From positions 186,001 to 250,000 of the forward strand of contig JAENZD010000002.1 in NCBI GenBank assembly GCA_016841445.1: a DNA stretch of 64,000 nt, given 5' to 3'. Positions 1-8,501 of the stretch are shown here, piece by piece (position 1 is the stretch's first letter; each line of letters opens with the position of its first letter). The stretch comes from Anaerolineaceae bacterium. Its GTDB lineage: Bacteria > Chloroflexota > Anaerolineae > Anaerolineales > Anaerolineaceae. The notes beneath the pieces were generated by a model. That model did no database searches. It was not told where the DNA came from and was given only the letters and a program-made list of their open reading frames with translations. A program made the translations under genes and the position numbers.

Positions 1-886
1 AGGCAGCATGAGCCCGTGACGCTTTCAGGATCACGAGGTCTGCACGGTGACCATCAACCTGCATCTTGGCAGTCAGGTCAGCAATGATGAGCAGGTCTCG
101 GCTGCTGTATCGTACCCGACTGACTAACTTTCGGGCTCGAGCGATTTTTTCAGAAAGTTCATTTTCCCTTGGCAGCCATTCCTTGCGGAAAGCCTCAGGG
201 TCTGACTCGAAAGCAATGTTTCGCTCCATGATCTGCACTCGCTGGCGAGGTTCGAGAATCCCGCGGATTTCAACAGATAAAGCAAACCGGTCGAGCAACT
301 GCGGTCGCAGATCGCCTTCCTCCGGGTTCATCGTACCGACCAGGATAAAACGGGCAGGGTGGGCGAAGGAAATTCCTTCGCGTTCGATGATATTCATCCC
401 CATGGCAGCGGAATCCAATAAGACATCCACAACATGGTCATCAAGCAGGTTGACCTCATCGATATACAGCAGACCTCTATTGGCGGATGCCAAAACACCC
501 GGTTCGAAATGACGCTCACCTTTTTGAATGGCTTTCTCGATATCCAGGGTGCCAACAACCCGGTCTTCTGTGGCGGAAATGGGGAGGTTAATAAAGGGGG
601 TTTGACGGGTTTCGGAAGGTGGATTTTCCTCACCCTGGAAGCGTTCCCGGCATTCTGTACACCAGGTGATTGGCTTTTGGGGATCGCATCCAAAGCGGCA
701 TTCTTCCACAACCTCCACAGGCGGCAGAAGGGCTGCCAGAGCTCTGGCAGCTGTTGATTTAGCTGTTCCGCGCTCACCGCGGATTAAAACACCGCCGATT
801 CGTGTGTCTATGGCGTTCAGGATCAGTGCACGGCGCATCCGCTTTTGGCCGACAATTGCTGTAAATGGATAAATAACTCGCATCAT
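1..886 (-). CDS. Magnesium/cobalt-chelatase AAA+ subunit (BchI/ChlI-like), 3' part missing
   Basis: AAA+ ATPase of the BchI/ChlI/CobS-like metal-chelatase family, which powers metal insertion into tetrapyrroles together with a von Willebrand-type D subunit and a large H/CobN subunit. The reading frame stays open for 295 codons and runs off the left edge, so the C-terminal part is absent. Visible motifs are Walker A GERGTAKST at residues 37-45, a four-cysteine cluster (C63, C67, C76, C79), Walker B LLYIDEVN at 139-146 and, further on, the typical GTMNPEEG and LLDRF elements. The cysteine cluster is common in fused I+D 'putative cobaltochelatase' proteins, so a D-type vWA domain may lie beyond the edge. 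Two adjacent ATG codons (886 and 883) can start it; no clear Shine-Dalgarno is seen. It is divergent from holB. Family is sure; Mg versus Co specificity cannot be told from this part. Confidence 0.9.
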   Translation of the reverse strand, partial: MMRVIYPFTAIVGQKRMRRALILNAIDTRIGGVLIRGERGTAKSTAARALAALLPPVEVVEECRFGCDPQKPITWCTECRERFQGEENPPSETRQTPFINLPISATEDRVVGTLDIEKAIQKGERHFEPGVLASANRGLLYIDEVNLLDDHVVDVLLDSAAMGMNIIEREGISFAHPARFILVGTMNPEEGDLRPQLLDRFALSVEIRGILEPRQRVQIMERNIAFESDPEAFRKEWLPRENELSEKIARARKLVSRVRYSSRDLLIIADLTAKMQVDGHRADLVILKASRAHAA

Positions 887-992
887 ATGTTCATTCCAAA
901 ATTTGTCTCTCGAAAATCAAGTTTACCACGTCAGATATCAAATGAGCAATCTTGTAGAAGGATTGAAACTTACCGATAAGGCATTATTAGGC

Positions 993-1007
993 TAAAATAC
1001 AGTCATG
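993..1007 (+). promoter_or_regulatory. Leaderless-type -10 box of holB
   Basis: TAAAAT at 993-998 lies exactly six bases before the ATG at 1005, and no Shine-Dalgarno precedes the ATG. With a normal -10 to +1 distance transcription would begin at or next to the start codon, giving a leaderless mRNA. The -35 is weak (TTACCG at 970-975, 17-base spacer). The same layout recurs at 32292 and 63915. Confidence 0.55.
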
Positions 1008-2024
1008 GATTGGCATTTATTTGGACATGATTGGGCAGTCAACCTGCTTCAAAACCACGCAGCTGGTGGTAAGCGGCGTCATGCCTACCTTTTTATTGGA
1101 CCGGAAGGCGTTGGACGTCAGACCTTAGCCATCAAATTTGCACAAGCGTTGAACTGCCGGGAAGCCCCTTCACCGGGTCAATTCTGTGGAACCTGCAGGG
1201 ATTGCCGCCAATTAGAAGGAATGCAGCATCCTGATTTAAGCTTGCTGATACCAGAAGAGGGACATCGGGATATCTTGATTGACCAGGTTCGATCTCTGCA
1301 GCATACCCTGGCATTGGCGCCCTACTCAGCTTCATATCGCATTGCATTATTGCCTGATTTTCAACGAGCGACGATAGAAGCCTCGAATGCAATGCTGAAA
1401 ACGCTGGAAGAGCCATCCGATAAGGTTGTGCTGCTGCTGACAGCCAATGACCTGGAAAGCCTTTTGCCAACGATAGTGTCACGTTGTGAGGTGATCCGTC
1501 TCCGGCCAGCTTCGATTGAATCGACCGAAGCATATCTTCAATCAACTCAGGGGATTGATCCTGAAAAAGCAAAGCTATTTGCCCATTTGTCTTCCGGACG
1601 GATTGGTGCTGCCATTAAATTATCGGATGACCAGGAGCACCTGGGTCAAAGAGATGAAGTTCTTCAGACGCTATTAGCATTGATACCAGCAAATAGAGTT
1701 GAACGGTTTAAAACGGCAGAGAATTTGGCAAAGCCTTACGACAAAGCCCGTGAGAAGGCCAGTGAAATTCTGCCCATCTGGCTGTCATTCTGGCATGATG
1801 TTTTTGTTAAAGCATCAGGCGCAGATGTGCCCCTGGTGAATATTGACCTGGATGAACAAATTGGGGAAATTGCTGGACTACTTTCTATTGAAAGCGCCAG
1901 AAATCTGGTCGTTGTGCATGAGAAAGCGCTTCAGAAGCTGGATTTATACGCTAATGTCCGGCTGCTTTTGGAAACGCTGATGCTCCAATGGCCGTATTTC
2001 ATTGCACAACCCTCGCAGTCCTGA
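1005..2024 (+). CDS. holB: DNA polymerase III subunit delta' (HolB)
   Basis: Clamp-loader subunit delta', a AAA+ protein that works with tau/gamma and delta to load the beta sliding clamp on primed DNA. The 339-residue length is typical. It has a P-loop-like GPEGVGRQT at about 32-40, a zinc-binding cysteine set (the CGTCRDC region near residues 60-66 with an upstream Cys), the conserved TLEEPS stretch and the SRC motif (VSRCE) of delta'/gamma proteins. It is divergent from the chelatase gene. The partner delta subunit (holA) lies at 19576 in this window, separated from it. The ATG at 1005 is preceded by a -10-like box rather than a ribosome site, suggesting leaderless translation. Confidence 0.93.
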   Translation: MDWHLFGHDWAVNLLQNHAAGGKRRHAYLFIGPEGVGRQTLAIKFAQALNCREAPSPGQFCGTCRDCRQLEGMQHPDLSLLIPEEGHRDILIDQVRSLQHTLALAPYSASYRIALLPDFQRATIEASNAMLKTLEEPSDKVVLLLTANDLESLLPTIVSRCEVIRLRPASIESTEAYLQSTQGIDPEKAKLFAHLSSGRIGAAIKLSDDQEHLGQRDEVLQTLLALIPANRVERFKTAENLAKPYDKAREKASEILPIWLSFWHDVFVKASGADVPLVNIDLDEQIGEIAGLLSIESARNLVVVHEKALQKLDLYANVRLLLETLMLQWPYFIAQPSQS

Positions 2025-2055
2025 CGCCGAATATTCAAAGATAATCCGCTTCTTT

Positions 2056-2862
2056 TTATTCCACCCGGAAAATTTTTAGATCTGAAAATTGGATGGTCAT
2101 CGCGCTGCTGTTGATGGCTTTGGCAAACACCCCTAAATCCCCGCTCATGTTGCTGGATATCCGTTCCTCGAATTGGAATGTATCGTTGATGAAGAGCTGG
2201 AATTGACCGTCGAGAACCCAGATTCCTAGATTGTTTACTGCAGGTGAGCCAACCATGACCCTTGATCCGGTTTCCCAATCATGCAAAACGATGGACCGGC
2301 CGCCCTGGACGAGTTCAAGTCTGTATTGACCGCTGCAGTTCATCAGCAGACGATGGTAATCGTTTGGGGATTGGTGCCAGAAATCGATCCCAAATTCATC
2401 TTGTGATCGGCACAGGGCATTTTCAATGGTTATTTCCAAATAGAAATTAGTGGGTATCGGATGCTGGCTGAGGCTTGTCAGGAAAGCATTTTGATTGGAT
2501 ACGGCTAACGTCAGATTCTCATTCCCGAAGGCAGTGTTCCCAGCGCTGTTTTGGGTCAATAACCATTGCCTTGGGTCGGTGAAATCATCCGCGATCAATA
2601 ATTCCGTGACGCCAGGGCGTTCAACCGAAAGCGTTGGCTGGGGGAGTGGAGAGTTCATTGGGAGAAAAGTAGGCGTAGGCGTAGCGGGGAACCAATCTAT
2701 CGTTGGAGAAGGGATTACTGTCAGCGTTGGACTGGCTGTCATCAAAGAGGCTTCGGTGGCCTCCGGTACAGAACAGCTAACGATTATTAGGGTAGAGAAA
2801 AGCAGGATGATGGCAGTTAACACCCTGTTTTCCACGAGTTTTTGTATTAGGTTTCTCATCAT
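2056..2862 (-). CDS. Secreted lipoprotein, LamG/DUF1080-like C-terminal domain
   Basis: Hypothetical surface lipoprotein. A short basic N-terminus and hydrophobic segment end in a lipobox (IVSC, Cys30), followed by a Thr/Pro-rich linker of the TPTPTF kind and a C-terminal beta-rich region of about 170 residues. This region (ADDFTDPRQW at its start and DGQFQLFINDTF later) resembles concanavalin-like folds that often bind polysaccharide. No catalytic motif is visible, so a binding or structural role outside the membrane is an inference. Two tandem ATGs (2862, 2859) have no ribosome site. A TATAAT box on the minus strand at 2872-2877 lies nine bases upstream, so the mRNA may be nearly leaderless. 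It is convergent with holB with only 31 bases between. Confidence 0.75.
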   Translation of the reverse strand: MMRNLIQKLVENRVLTAIILLFSTLIIVSCSVPEATEASLMTASPTLTVIPSPTIDWFPATPTPTFLPMNSPLPQPTLSVERPGVTELLIADDFTDPRQWLLTQNSAGNTAFGNENLTLAVSNQNAFLTSLSQHPIPTNFYLEITIENALCRSQDEFGIDFWHQSPNDYHRLLMNCSGQYRLELVQGGRSIVLHDWETGSRVMVGSPAVNNLGIWVLDGQFQLFINDTFQFEERISSNMSGDLGVFAKAINSSAMTIQFSDLKIFRVE

Positions 2863-2962
2863 GCGGTCATAATTATATAATTAATATGTGAGTTGTCAAA
2901 ATCATACAAGCTAGCTAATTTTTCAAAGGATGTTATAATCCTTGCCTAGGAAGATAAAAATC

Positions 2963-3775
2963 ATGAAGAAAAATCGAATTTTTCTATCAATTCTCATATT
3001 CTCCCTGTTAGCGGCTGGTTTCTTATTGATCTACGAGCCGGTTGATGCAGGTGTTCCGCACCAAAGCTCTTTCAACACGCCAACACCGAATGCGGAAGGG
3101 CAAATCATCTACACAGTGAGAGAAGGCGATACCTGCTTCAGCATTTACCTGTTGTTCCAGAATCAAATTCCGATTGAAGAGATCATTGCCCTTAACGGGC
3201 TGGACTCGGAATGCACCATTAACACATCACAGCAGTTGGTGCTGGCAACCGTTGAACCTTACACAGCTACCCCGGAAGGTCCCCAACCAACAGCGACGCT
3301 GGGCCAGCCAACGCCCACACCTTTTGATGGGAACGCTCAGGTTTGTGTTGCCCTTTATGAAGACCTGGATGGCAACCAGAAGCGCTCGGAGACAGAGTTC
3401 TATCTGGAAGGCGGCGTTGTAAGCATTAATAACCGGGCTGGAAGCTTTTCTGAAACCCTGGAAACGGTTGGGGGAGACCCGGAACTCGTCGATACGGTAT
3501 GTTTTGAGGATGTCCCCGAAGGTGATTACAACTTGAGTATGGGCATTCCCGAGGGATATGTTCCAACGACGAGCTTAAACATTGCCATTGAGGTCAATGC
3601 TGGGGATACTATTGTGATCGACTTTGCTGCTCAGCCCGGCTCGACGGTGATTGAATCAGATGAGGAGATTGAATCCGGGGGCCGGTCACCGCTTTTCCTT
3701 GCTGTTGGCATCCTGCTGCTGGCAGGCGGTGCAGCGCTTGCGTTCTTCTTCATCCGTTCACGCATGAAATCCTGA
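2963..3775 (+). CDS. Cell-surface LysM protein with SdrD/B-like domain and C-terminal membrane anchor
   Basis: Secreted protein anchored at its C-terminus. After a signal segment (residues 1-30) comes a LysM peptidoglycan/chitin-binding domain (YTVREGDTCFSIY and NGLDSECTINTSQQL), a Thr/Pro linker, and a prealbumin-like SdrD/B-type domain recognised by VALYEDLDGNQKRSETE and VCFEDVPEGDYNL. A hydrophobic helix (LFLAVGILLLAGGAALAFFF) and a basic RSRMKS tail end the protein. The start at 2963 is chosen because AGGAAG lies nine bases upstream; a TTG at 2942 in the same frame lacks such a site. The stop is directly adjacent to the stop of the opposite-strand molybdoprotein gene. Probably a cell-wall-associated structural protein; no enzyme motif is seen. 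Confidence 0.8.
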   Translation: MKKNRIFLSILIFSLLAAGFLLIYEPVDAGVPHQSSFNTPTPNAEGQIIYTVREGDTCFSIYLLFQNQIPIEEIIALNGLDSECTINTSQQLVLATVEPYTATPEGPQPTATLGQPTPTPFDGNAQVCVALYEDLDGNQKRSETEFYLEGGVVSINNRAGSFSETLETVGGDPELVDTVCFEDVPEGDYNLSMGIPEGYVPTTSLNIAIEVNAGDTIVIDFAAQPGSTVIESDEEIESGGRSPLFLAVGILLLAGGAALAFFFIRSRMKS

Positions 3776-4375
3776 TCATCCTGCGAAACGCTGCTCTTTC
3801 CAAACATCTCCTTCATTGTGGTAACCATTTGCTTCCCAAAATCCTAACCTGTCGTTTGTCAGGAATTCCAGGCCGCGCAGCCATTTTGCGCCTTTCCAGA
3901 GGTATACATCTTTCATAGGTTTGCTGCCCAAGATGGCACCTACCACCGCGCGTAAGGGATAGCCATGCTCGGGTGTCAGCGGGCTGCCGTTGAAATGGGT
4001 TGCAATTAGAAAATTAGGCTGCAAGGCCACTTCTAGGGGCAGGTTGGTGGTATAGCCATATTCAGCGTGCTGCATCACGAACTTCGCTTCTGGCTTGGGC
4101 TTCACAAACTCTTCATCTACAAGCTGTTTTAAAGAGATTCCTTCCCAGCTGGTGTCCAGCAAACTCCAGGTTGTCACGCAGTGCAAATCCAATTGAACTT
4201 TTATTCGGGGAAGGTTGAGAATATCATCCCATGTCCAGGTGGTGGATTCTTCAACTGCGCCCCAAATCCGAAAATCCCATGTTGCAGGGTTGAATGCAGG
4301 TATGGGCCCTTGATGCAAGGTTGGAAAGTGGGTAGTGACGTGCTGTCCCGGGGGAAGTCTTTTTTCGTCAGACAT
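3776..4375 (-). CDS. Sulfite-oxidase-like molybdopterin oxidoreductase (YuiH/MsrP-like)
   Basis: Single-domain molybdopterin-binding oxidoreductase of the sulfite oxidase fold, 199 residues. The presumed molybdenum-ligating cysteine is C66 in LDLHCVTTWS. Other family marks are the N-terminal VTTHFPTLHQGPIPAF, HGYPLRAVV at about 137-145, KWLRGLEF and the C-terminal GFWEANGYHNEGDVW. There is no dimerisation domain, no heme domain and no signal peptide, so it is a cytosolic soluble member whose substrate is not known. The ATG at 4375 is favoured over the in-frame GTG at 4381 because AGAGG sits five bases upstream of the ATG. It follows the UPF0173 hydrolase gene by nine bases and is probably cotranscribed with it. 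Confidence 0.88.
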   Translation of the reverse strand: MSDEKRLPPGQHVTTHFPTLHQGPIPAFNPATWDFRIWGAVEESTTWTWDDILNLPRIKVQLDLHCVTTWSLLDTSWEGISLKQLVDEEFVKPKPEAKFVMQHAEYGYTTNLPLEVALQPNFLIATHFNGSPLTPEHGYPLRAVVGAILGSKPMKDVYLWKGAKWLRGLEFLTNDRLGFWEANGYHNEGDVWKEQRFAG

Positions 4376-4384
4376 GCTCACCTC

Positions 4385-5071
4385 TTAAGGATAAACAAAC
4401 TTTTCACCGGGTGCTAAGACATGCACCTTGGCATCAGTCTCCGACTGAACTTCTTTTGCCCAGGCATTGGCATCTTGCTTGATCAGGTCAAATGTATTGT
4501 AATGGATTGGGATGACGTGTTCAGGCGTCAGCAGTTTGACGGCGCGCAGGGCATCGGCTGGCCCCATGGTGTAGTTATCACCAATTGGAATAACAGCCAG
4601 GTTAACCCCTTCATCCCCAATCAGCCGCATATCGCCAAATAAACCGGTATCACCCGCCATATATATTTTTTCACCATCGTTCGTGGTCAGCAAGAAACCA
4701 GCTGGGTTGCCGCCGTAGCTGCCGTCCGGCAGGATTGATCCATGCAGTGCCAGGGTCAGTTTCAGGTAGCCAAAGGGGAAGGTGTGCCCGCCGCCCAGGT
4801 GCTGTGGGTGGACTTTCAGATCTTTCTTCCGCAGCCAGCCGCAGATTTCAGCATTGGAAATGATGGTTGCCCCAGTTCTTTTAGCGATTTCTACAGCATC
4901 GCCGATATGGTCGCCATGGCCATGTGAAATGAGGATATAGTCAGCCTCTACTGAATCGGGGGAAAGGTTTGCTGTGGGATTGTTATGTAAATATGGATCG
5001 ATCAAAAGTTCGCACCCGCCCGTTGTGAGTCCTAACGCAGCATGACCGATGAACGTAAGTTCAAAAGACAT
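4385..5071 (-). CDS. UPF0173 metal-dependent hydrolase (metallo-beta-lactamase fold)
   Basis: Metallo-beta-lactamase-fold hydrolase of the UPF0173/YtkL-like group, 228 residues, which is full length. The metal site HxHxDH is visible as H50, H52, D54 and H55 in SHGHGDH, with the later ligands in the GGHTFPFG, AGDTGLFGD and IPIHYNTF segments. The physiological substrate of the family is not established. It probably forms a two-gene unit with the downstream sulfite-oxidase-like gene (nine-base gap), but no functional link between the two is evident from sequence. The small lipoprotein gene upstream on the same strand ends in its own terminator hairpin, arguing for separate transcription. Confidence 0.9.
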   Translation of the reverse strand: MSFELTFIGHAALGLTTGGCELLIDPYLHNNPTANLSPDSVEADYILISHGHGDHIGDAVEIAKRTGATIISNAEICGWLRKKDLKVHPQHLGGGHTFPFGYLKLTLALHGSILPDGSYGGNPAGFLLTTNDGEKIYMAGDTGLFGDMRLIGDEGVNLAVIPIGDNYTMGPADALRAVKLLTPEHVIPIHYNTFDLIKQDANAWAKEVQSETDAKVHVLAPGEKFVYP

Positions 5072-5119
5072 TCATTTCTCCTCTCTCATTTTATTAAATT
5101 ATACAACCTATCATAACTT

Positions 5120-5148
5120 AAAAAATAAAGGCGGTCTTTACAACCGCC
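5120..5148 (-). terminator. Rho-independent terminator of the small lipoprotein gene
   Basis: On the minus strand a 6-bp GC stem (GGCGGT 5130-5135 pairing with ACCGCC 5143-5148, seven-base loop) is followed by TTTATTTTTT. It lies 27 bases past the lipoprotein stop codon. Confidence 0.75.
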
Positions 5149-5174
5149 AGATGATCATTGAATTTAATATTTTA

Positions 5175-5555
5175 CTAATCCATAATATTCCACTTCAGAT
5201 CAAAGCCGCCTTGCGTATTGTCTCCAAGGATATTGAGGGTATAACGGCCGCTTTCTTCAGGCGAGAAGGAAAAAATGTCTGCATTATCCTGTAAAAATGC
5301 GGCTTCCCAAACAACTTCCTTTTCAGGAGTGACCATTTGAAGGGTGAGAGCACCATCATCAACATCAACTTCATAGCTTAATGAGAATTTATCACCGGCA
5401 TCGATTTTAATAGACTCGGTTTGTTTTCCATCAAAAAGTTGATAGGTTGCGCTGTATGTATTGTCATAATTCATACCAACCCATCCGACCTGCCGTGTAC
5501 AGGCAGATAATAGGGCAAAAAGTGCGATTGTTGTTATAATAATTGATTTTTTCAT
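5175..5555 (-). CDS. Small secreted lipoprotein of unknown function
   Basis: A 126-residue lipoprotein: KK-containing N-terminus, hydrophobic stretch and lipobox LLSAC with Cys19. The mature part is a beta-rich domain of about 105 residues without cysteines or recognised catalytic motif. It may be a small extracytoplasmic beta-sandwich, but the family was not recognised. The start at 5555 is selected because GGAG lies nine bases upstream; longer in-frame starts (5570, 5702) would place residues in front of a normal signal peptide and lack a ribosome site. The gene has its own terminator and is divergent from the MetY/MegL-like gene. Confidence 0.75.
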   Translation of the reverse strand: MKKSIIITTIALFALLSACTRQVGWVGMNYDNTYSATYQLFDGKQTESIKIDAGDKFSLSYEVDVDDGALTLQMVTPEKEVVWEAAFLQDNADIFSFSPEESGRYTLNILGDNTQGGFDLKWNIMD

Positions 5556-5734
5556 TGATTGATTCTCCATTATTTTCATTTGTAAAGCGATTTTACGCGT
5601 TTGTTTCCGAAGAAGCATCCGCCGATATGGCAAATATCCACTGTCATGTAGTGAGTGCTGGTATCCCCCAAATGGCCAGGTTATGGATAAATACTGGTAC
5701 AAATTTGCCTAATTACTTCCTTGTTGTGTGATTG

Positions 5735-5743
5735 TGCTAAAAT
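5735..5743 (+). promoter_or_regulatory. Extended -10 promoter upstream of the MetY/MegL-like gene
   Basis: TGCTAAAAT is a TG-N-TAAAAT extended -10 element. A start about 7 bases downstream would give an 80-base leader before the TTG at 5831. I saw no SAM riboswitch consensus in that leader. Confidence 0.4.
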
Positions 5744-5830
5744 ACGGCTAGCATCAAACACAATTTACAATTTTCAACGATGTATTGATGCGAAGTAATA
5801 TTTGTATTTTTAGTAAACGAGGAGATACTT

Positions 5831-7069
5831 TTGAAACCACTACCGGGCCAGTTTGCGGGATTAACAACGTTTCTTACCCATTACACGGAGTTTGAAAATG
5901 CTGAAAACGCACATATTACACCCATTTATCAGAATTCTGTGTTCACCTTTGAAGATGCTGACTCCGGTGCAGCTATTGCGGCCGGCGAAGGATCAGGTTT
6001 TTATTACACCCGGTTGGGCAATCCTAACCACCAGCAGTTGGCTAAAAAATTGGCAGCCCTTGAAGCCTGGGATCTTCTAAAACAAAAACCAGATGTCCCG
6101 CCTGATGAGATCGTGGGAGGATTGGTGTTCGCGTCCGGAATGGCGGCTGTCACTGCTTCGATCCTTGCCTGTGTTGGCGCTGGTGATACGATGCTCACCC
6201 AATGCGCACTCTATGATGGCACATACCTTTTCCTGCATAACCTAGCGCCCAGGTATGGTATCAATGTCGTCTGGGTTTCAGATAACACGCCTGAGGGATG
6301 GGAATTAGCTTTCAAAGCGCATCCTGAAGCAAAGCTGGCCTATATTGAAACGCCGGTCAACCCAACGCTGCGGTTAACGGATATTCGGGCTGTGTCTGTT
6401 CTGGCTCACCGGTATGGGGCGCGCGTGATCGTGGACAATACTTTCGCTACGCCCTACTGCCAGCGACCGCTGACATTGGGTGCCGATATTGTCGTTCATT
6501 CAACCACGAAATTTCTTTCAGGACATGGCCAGGTTTTGGGCGGGGCGCTGTTAACCACTGATCTTGCCCTGTTGAATGGTCCGGTTTACCAAATTTTCAA
6601 GATACTTGGTGCGACGCCCAGCCCGATAGATACATGGATGGCAAACATAGGGCTGAAAACCTTTGAACTTCGCATGGCGCGTCACTGCCAGAATGCTTTA
6701 CGTGTGGCTAAAAGGCTGGAGGGACATCCTGCTGTTAATACCGTTTATTATCCGGGTTTACCCAGCCATCCCGACCACTTTCTCGCACGGACACAGATGA
6801 TGGATTACGGCGGTATGATTGCTTTTGACCTTAAAGGGGGTGTTGAGGCTGGGAAAAAGATGATGGATCGGGTAAAAGTGGCAACCCTTGCCGTGAGTCT
6901 TGGGAACCTGGATACTTTGGTGCAGCACCCGGCCAGCATGACGCATCGTAACACGCCAAGTGAAAAACGATTGGTTGCCGGGATCACGGATGGATTGGTA
7001 CGCCTCTCAGTGGGTATTGAAGACCCGGCTGATATTGTCAGGGATTTGTTCCAGGCAATGGCGGGATGA
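5831..7069 (+). CDS. Cys/Met-metabolism PLP enzyme (O-acetylhomoserine sulfhydrylase / methionine gamma-lyase family)
   Basis: Fold-type-I PLP enzyme of the trans-sulfuration family, 412 residues. The PLP lysine is K227 in HSTTKFLSGH; the family patterns FYYTRLGNPNHQQL, FASGMAAVTA, YIETPVNPTL and VDNTFATPY are intact. Members make homocysteine from O-acylhomoserine, cleave cystathionine, or degrade methionine, and by eye the sequence does not settle which. A roughly 15-residue polar insertion near residues 79-95 (LLKQKPDVPPDE) is unusual. The start is a TTG preceded by AGGAG with good spacing. No sulfur-metabolism partner is next to it, and it ends in a strong terminator. Confidence 0.85.
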   Translation: MKPLPGQFAGLTTFLTHYTEFENAENAHITPIYQNSVFTFEDADSGAAIAAGEGSGFYYTRLGNPNHQQLAKKLAALEAWDLLKQKPDVPPDEIVGGLVFASGMAAVTASILACVGAGDTMLTQCALYDGTYLFLHNLAPRYGINVVWVSDNTPEGWELAFKAHPEAKLAYIETPVNPTLRLTDIRAVSVLAHRYGARVIVDNTFATPYCQRPLTLGADIVVHSTTKFLSGHGQVLGGALLTTDLALLNGPVYQIFKILGATPSPIDTWMANIGLKTFELRMARHCQNALRVAKRLEGHPAVNTVYYPGLPSHPDHFLARTQMMDYGGMIAFDLKGGVEAGKKMMDRVKVATLAVSLGNLDTLVQHPASMTHRNTPSEKRLVAGITDGLVRLSVGIEDPADIVRDLFQAMAG

Positions 7070-7106
7070 AATTTATTTGAAGCCTAAAATCATTTTTGAG
7101 ATAAAC

Positions 7107-7136
7107 AACAAAACGCCCCATGAGGGCGTTTTGTTT
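7107..7136. terminator. Bidirectional intrinsic terminator between convergent genes
   Basis: Perfect 12-bp stem, 7107-7118 pairing with 7124-7135 around a five-base CATGA loop. The 3' arm is T-rich (GTTTTGTTT), and the mirror image gives A/T-rich sequence in the other direction. It lies between the stops of the PLP gene (7069) and the kinase gene (7161), so it can serve both. Confidence 0.85.
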
Positions 7137-7160
7137 CTTGTGGGCGAACATGACATTCAT

Positions 7161-8501
7161 TTAATATTCATAGATGCTGCCGCCGATGAACTCACGGATC
7201 ACTGAATTTTCAGGCACAATCGAATCATCCTCAATCGGTTCAATGGTTTTCATCAGTTCATAAACCCGGCTGGCACGCTCAAAAGCATCTGCTCGTAAGG
7301 GGTCGTCAGCATAGTCTTCCGTCCAACGCTCGAACTCATTAAACAGTTTTGCTTTGTACATCGGCAGTTCATAGGGCATACCACTGTTGACGATATAATC
7401 GGTTGTATTGACGTACGGGATGATATTTCGAAGCTCGCTGGCACGAACATAATGCCAGTGGAGGAGGGTTTTTGTTGGATCATATGCCCGGTGGGTGGCA
7501 TCTCGCAGCATCCGGCGGATAAGACGGATATCCGTCCAACGAACGTAGCGTCCATCGGGGTCTTTTAACTGCAGCAGCGGTTCGATATACAGTTTGAACT
7601 TGTTTTCAGAAGGAATATCCCTGGTCATATCCGGATAGAGCCCGTGTAAACTATCGATCAGAATGACCTCATTCGAAGCCAGTTTCATCGGTGTTTGATC
7701 AAGGTGGCGAGTCCCGGATTTGAAATCATAGAATGGGATTTTTACTTCTTCACCAGCAAACATTCGCGTGAGGTGCTCATTGATCAGTTCGAGATCAAGC
7801 GCCTGCGGTGTTTCAAAGTCGTAATCGCCAAACTCATCCTTTGGATGCATTGACAGGTCAAAGAAGTAATGATCGACGTTCAATGTGACCAGCTTCATAT
7901 GATGGCGCGCCAGGCGTTCACCCAGTTTGATGGTTGTAGTCGTCTTCCCGGACGACGACGGGCCTGCAATGATAACCATTCTCAGCGTATCTTTTCGTTC
8001 AGCAACATGATTTGCTGCGTTTTCGACGTCCTCATTGTAAAAAGCCTCTGAGGCGCCAACGATCTCCGAAAGGTCTCCCTTTCGTATCTTTTCATTGAGA
8101 AGTTCTACGGTGTGCAATTTATGATCAACTGCCCAATCAAGGGTTCGCCACAATTTTGACCATGGTATATTGCTGGAGGGTTCTGCCCGTCTTTCAGCAC
8201 GCTGCTCCCTGAGCCGGGCGCGTTCAGCCCGGTAGAGGATATAGGCCTTGGCAACTTTTGCATGCCCTTCTTCGATCAGGACTTTTTCCACAAGATCCTG
8301 AATTTGTTCAACGGTCGGGTTTTCCCCAACGGGTGTTTGTCCTTCCAACAGGTTTACGACCTTTTCAGACAGCTTTTCGGCGGTACGTTTATCGCGCCCA
8401 CCAACCGCCACAGCTGCCCGATAGATGGCATTTGTGATGCGCTGCGGGGTGAAATCGACGGTTGACCCGTCACGTTTAATGACTGATTTTATCCTGGACA
8501 T
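7161..8501 (-). CDS. ATP-cone domain fused to a uridine-kinase-like P-loop kinase
   Basis: A 446-residue protein with two recognisable parts. Residues 2-95 form an ATP-cone (IKRDGSTVDFTPQRITNAI, then EQIQDLVEKVL and KAYILYR), the nucleotide-sensing module best known from ribonucleotide reductase and NrdR. After a charged linker, residues 170-446 form a phosphoribulokinase/uridine-kinase-type domain with Walker A GPSSSGKT at 180-187, the VDHYF segment, and DFETPQALD and IPFYDF typical of uridine kinases. It probably phosphorylates a nucleoside or related small molecule under adenine-nucleotide control, but the substrate is unknown. AAAAGGAG lies five bases upstream of the ATG. Many bacterial relatives carry a TGS-like N-terminus instead. 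Confidence 0.85.
   Translation of the reverse strand: MSRIKSVIKRDGSTVDFTPQRITNAIYRAAVAVGGRDKRTAEKLSEKVVNLLEGQTPVGENPTVEQIQDLVEKVLIEEGHAKVAKAYILYRAERARLREQRAERRAEPSSNIPWSKLWRTLDWAVDHKLHTVELLNEKIRKGDLSEIVGASEAFYNEDVENAANHVAERKDTLRMVIIAGPSSSGKTTTTIKLGERLARHHMKLVTLNVDHYFFDLSMHPKDEFGDYDFETPQALDLELINEHLTRMFAGEEVKIPFYDFKSGTRHLDQTPMKLASNEVILIDSLHGLYPDMTRDIPSENKFKLYIEPLLQLKDPDGRYVRWTDIRLIRRMLRDATHRAYDPTKTLLHWHYVRASELRNIIPYVNTTDYIVNSGMPYELPMYKAKLFNEFERWTEDYADDPLRADAFERASRVYELMKTIEPIEDDSIVPENSVIREFIGGSIYEY

Noticed and set aside
66-777. Open frames on both strands over the chelatase gene
   Set aside because: They are out of frame with the conserved AAA+ reading frame (Walker A, cysteine cluster, Walker B) that runs from 886 off the left edge.
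5744-5830. Possible SAM-type riboswitch in the MetY/MegL-like leader
   Set aside because: The 80-base leader lacks the conserved SAM-I core and a terminator stem.
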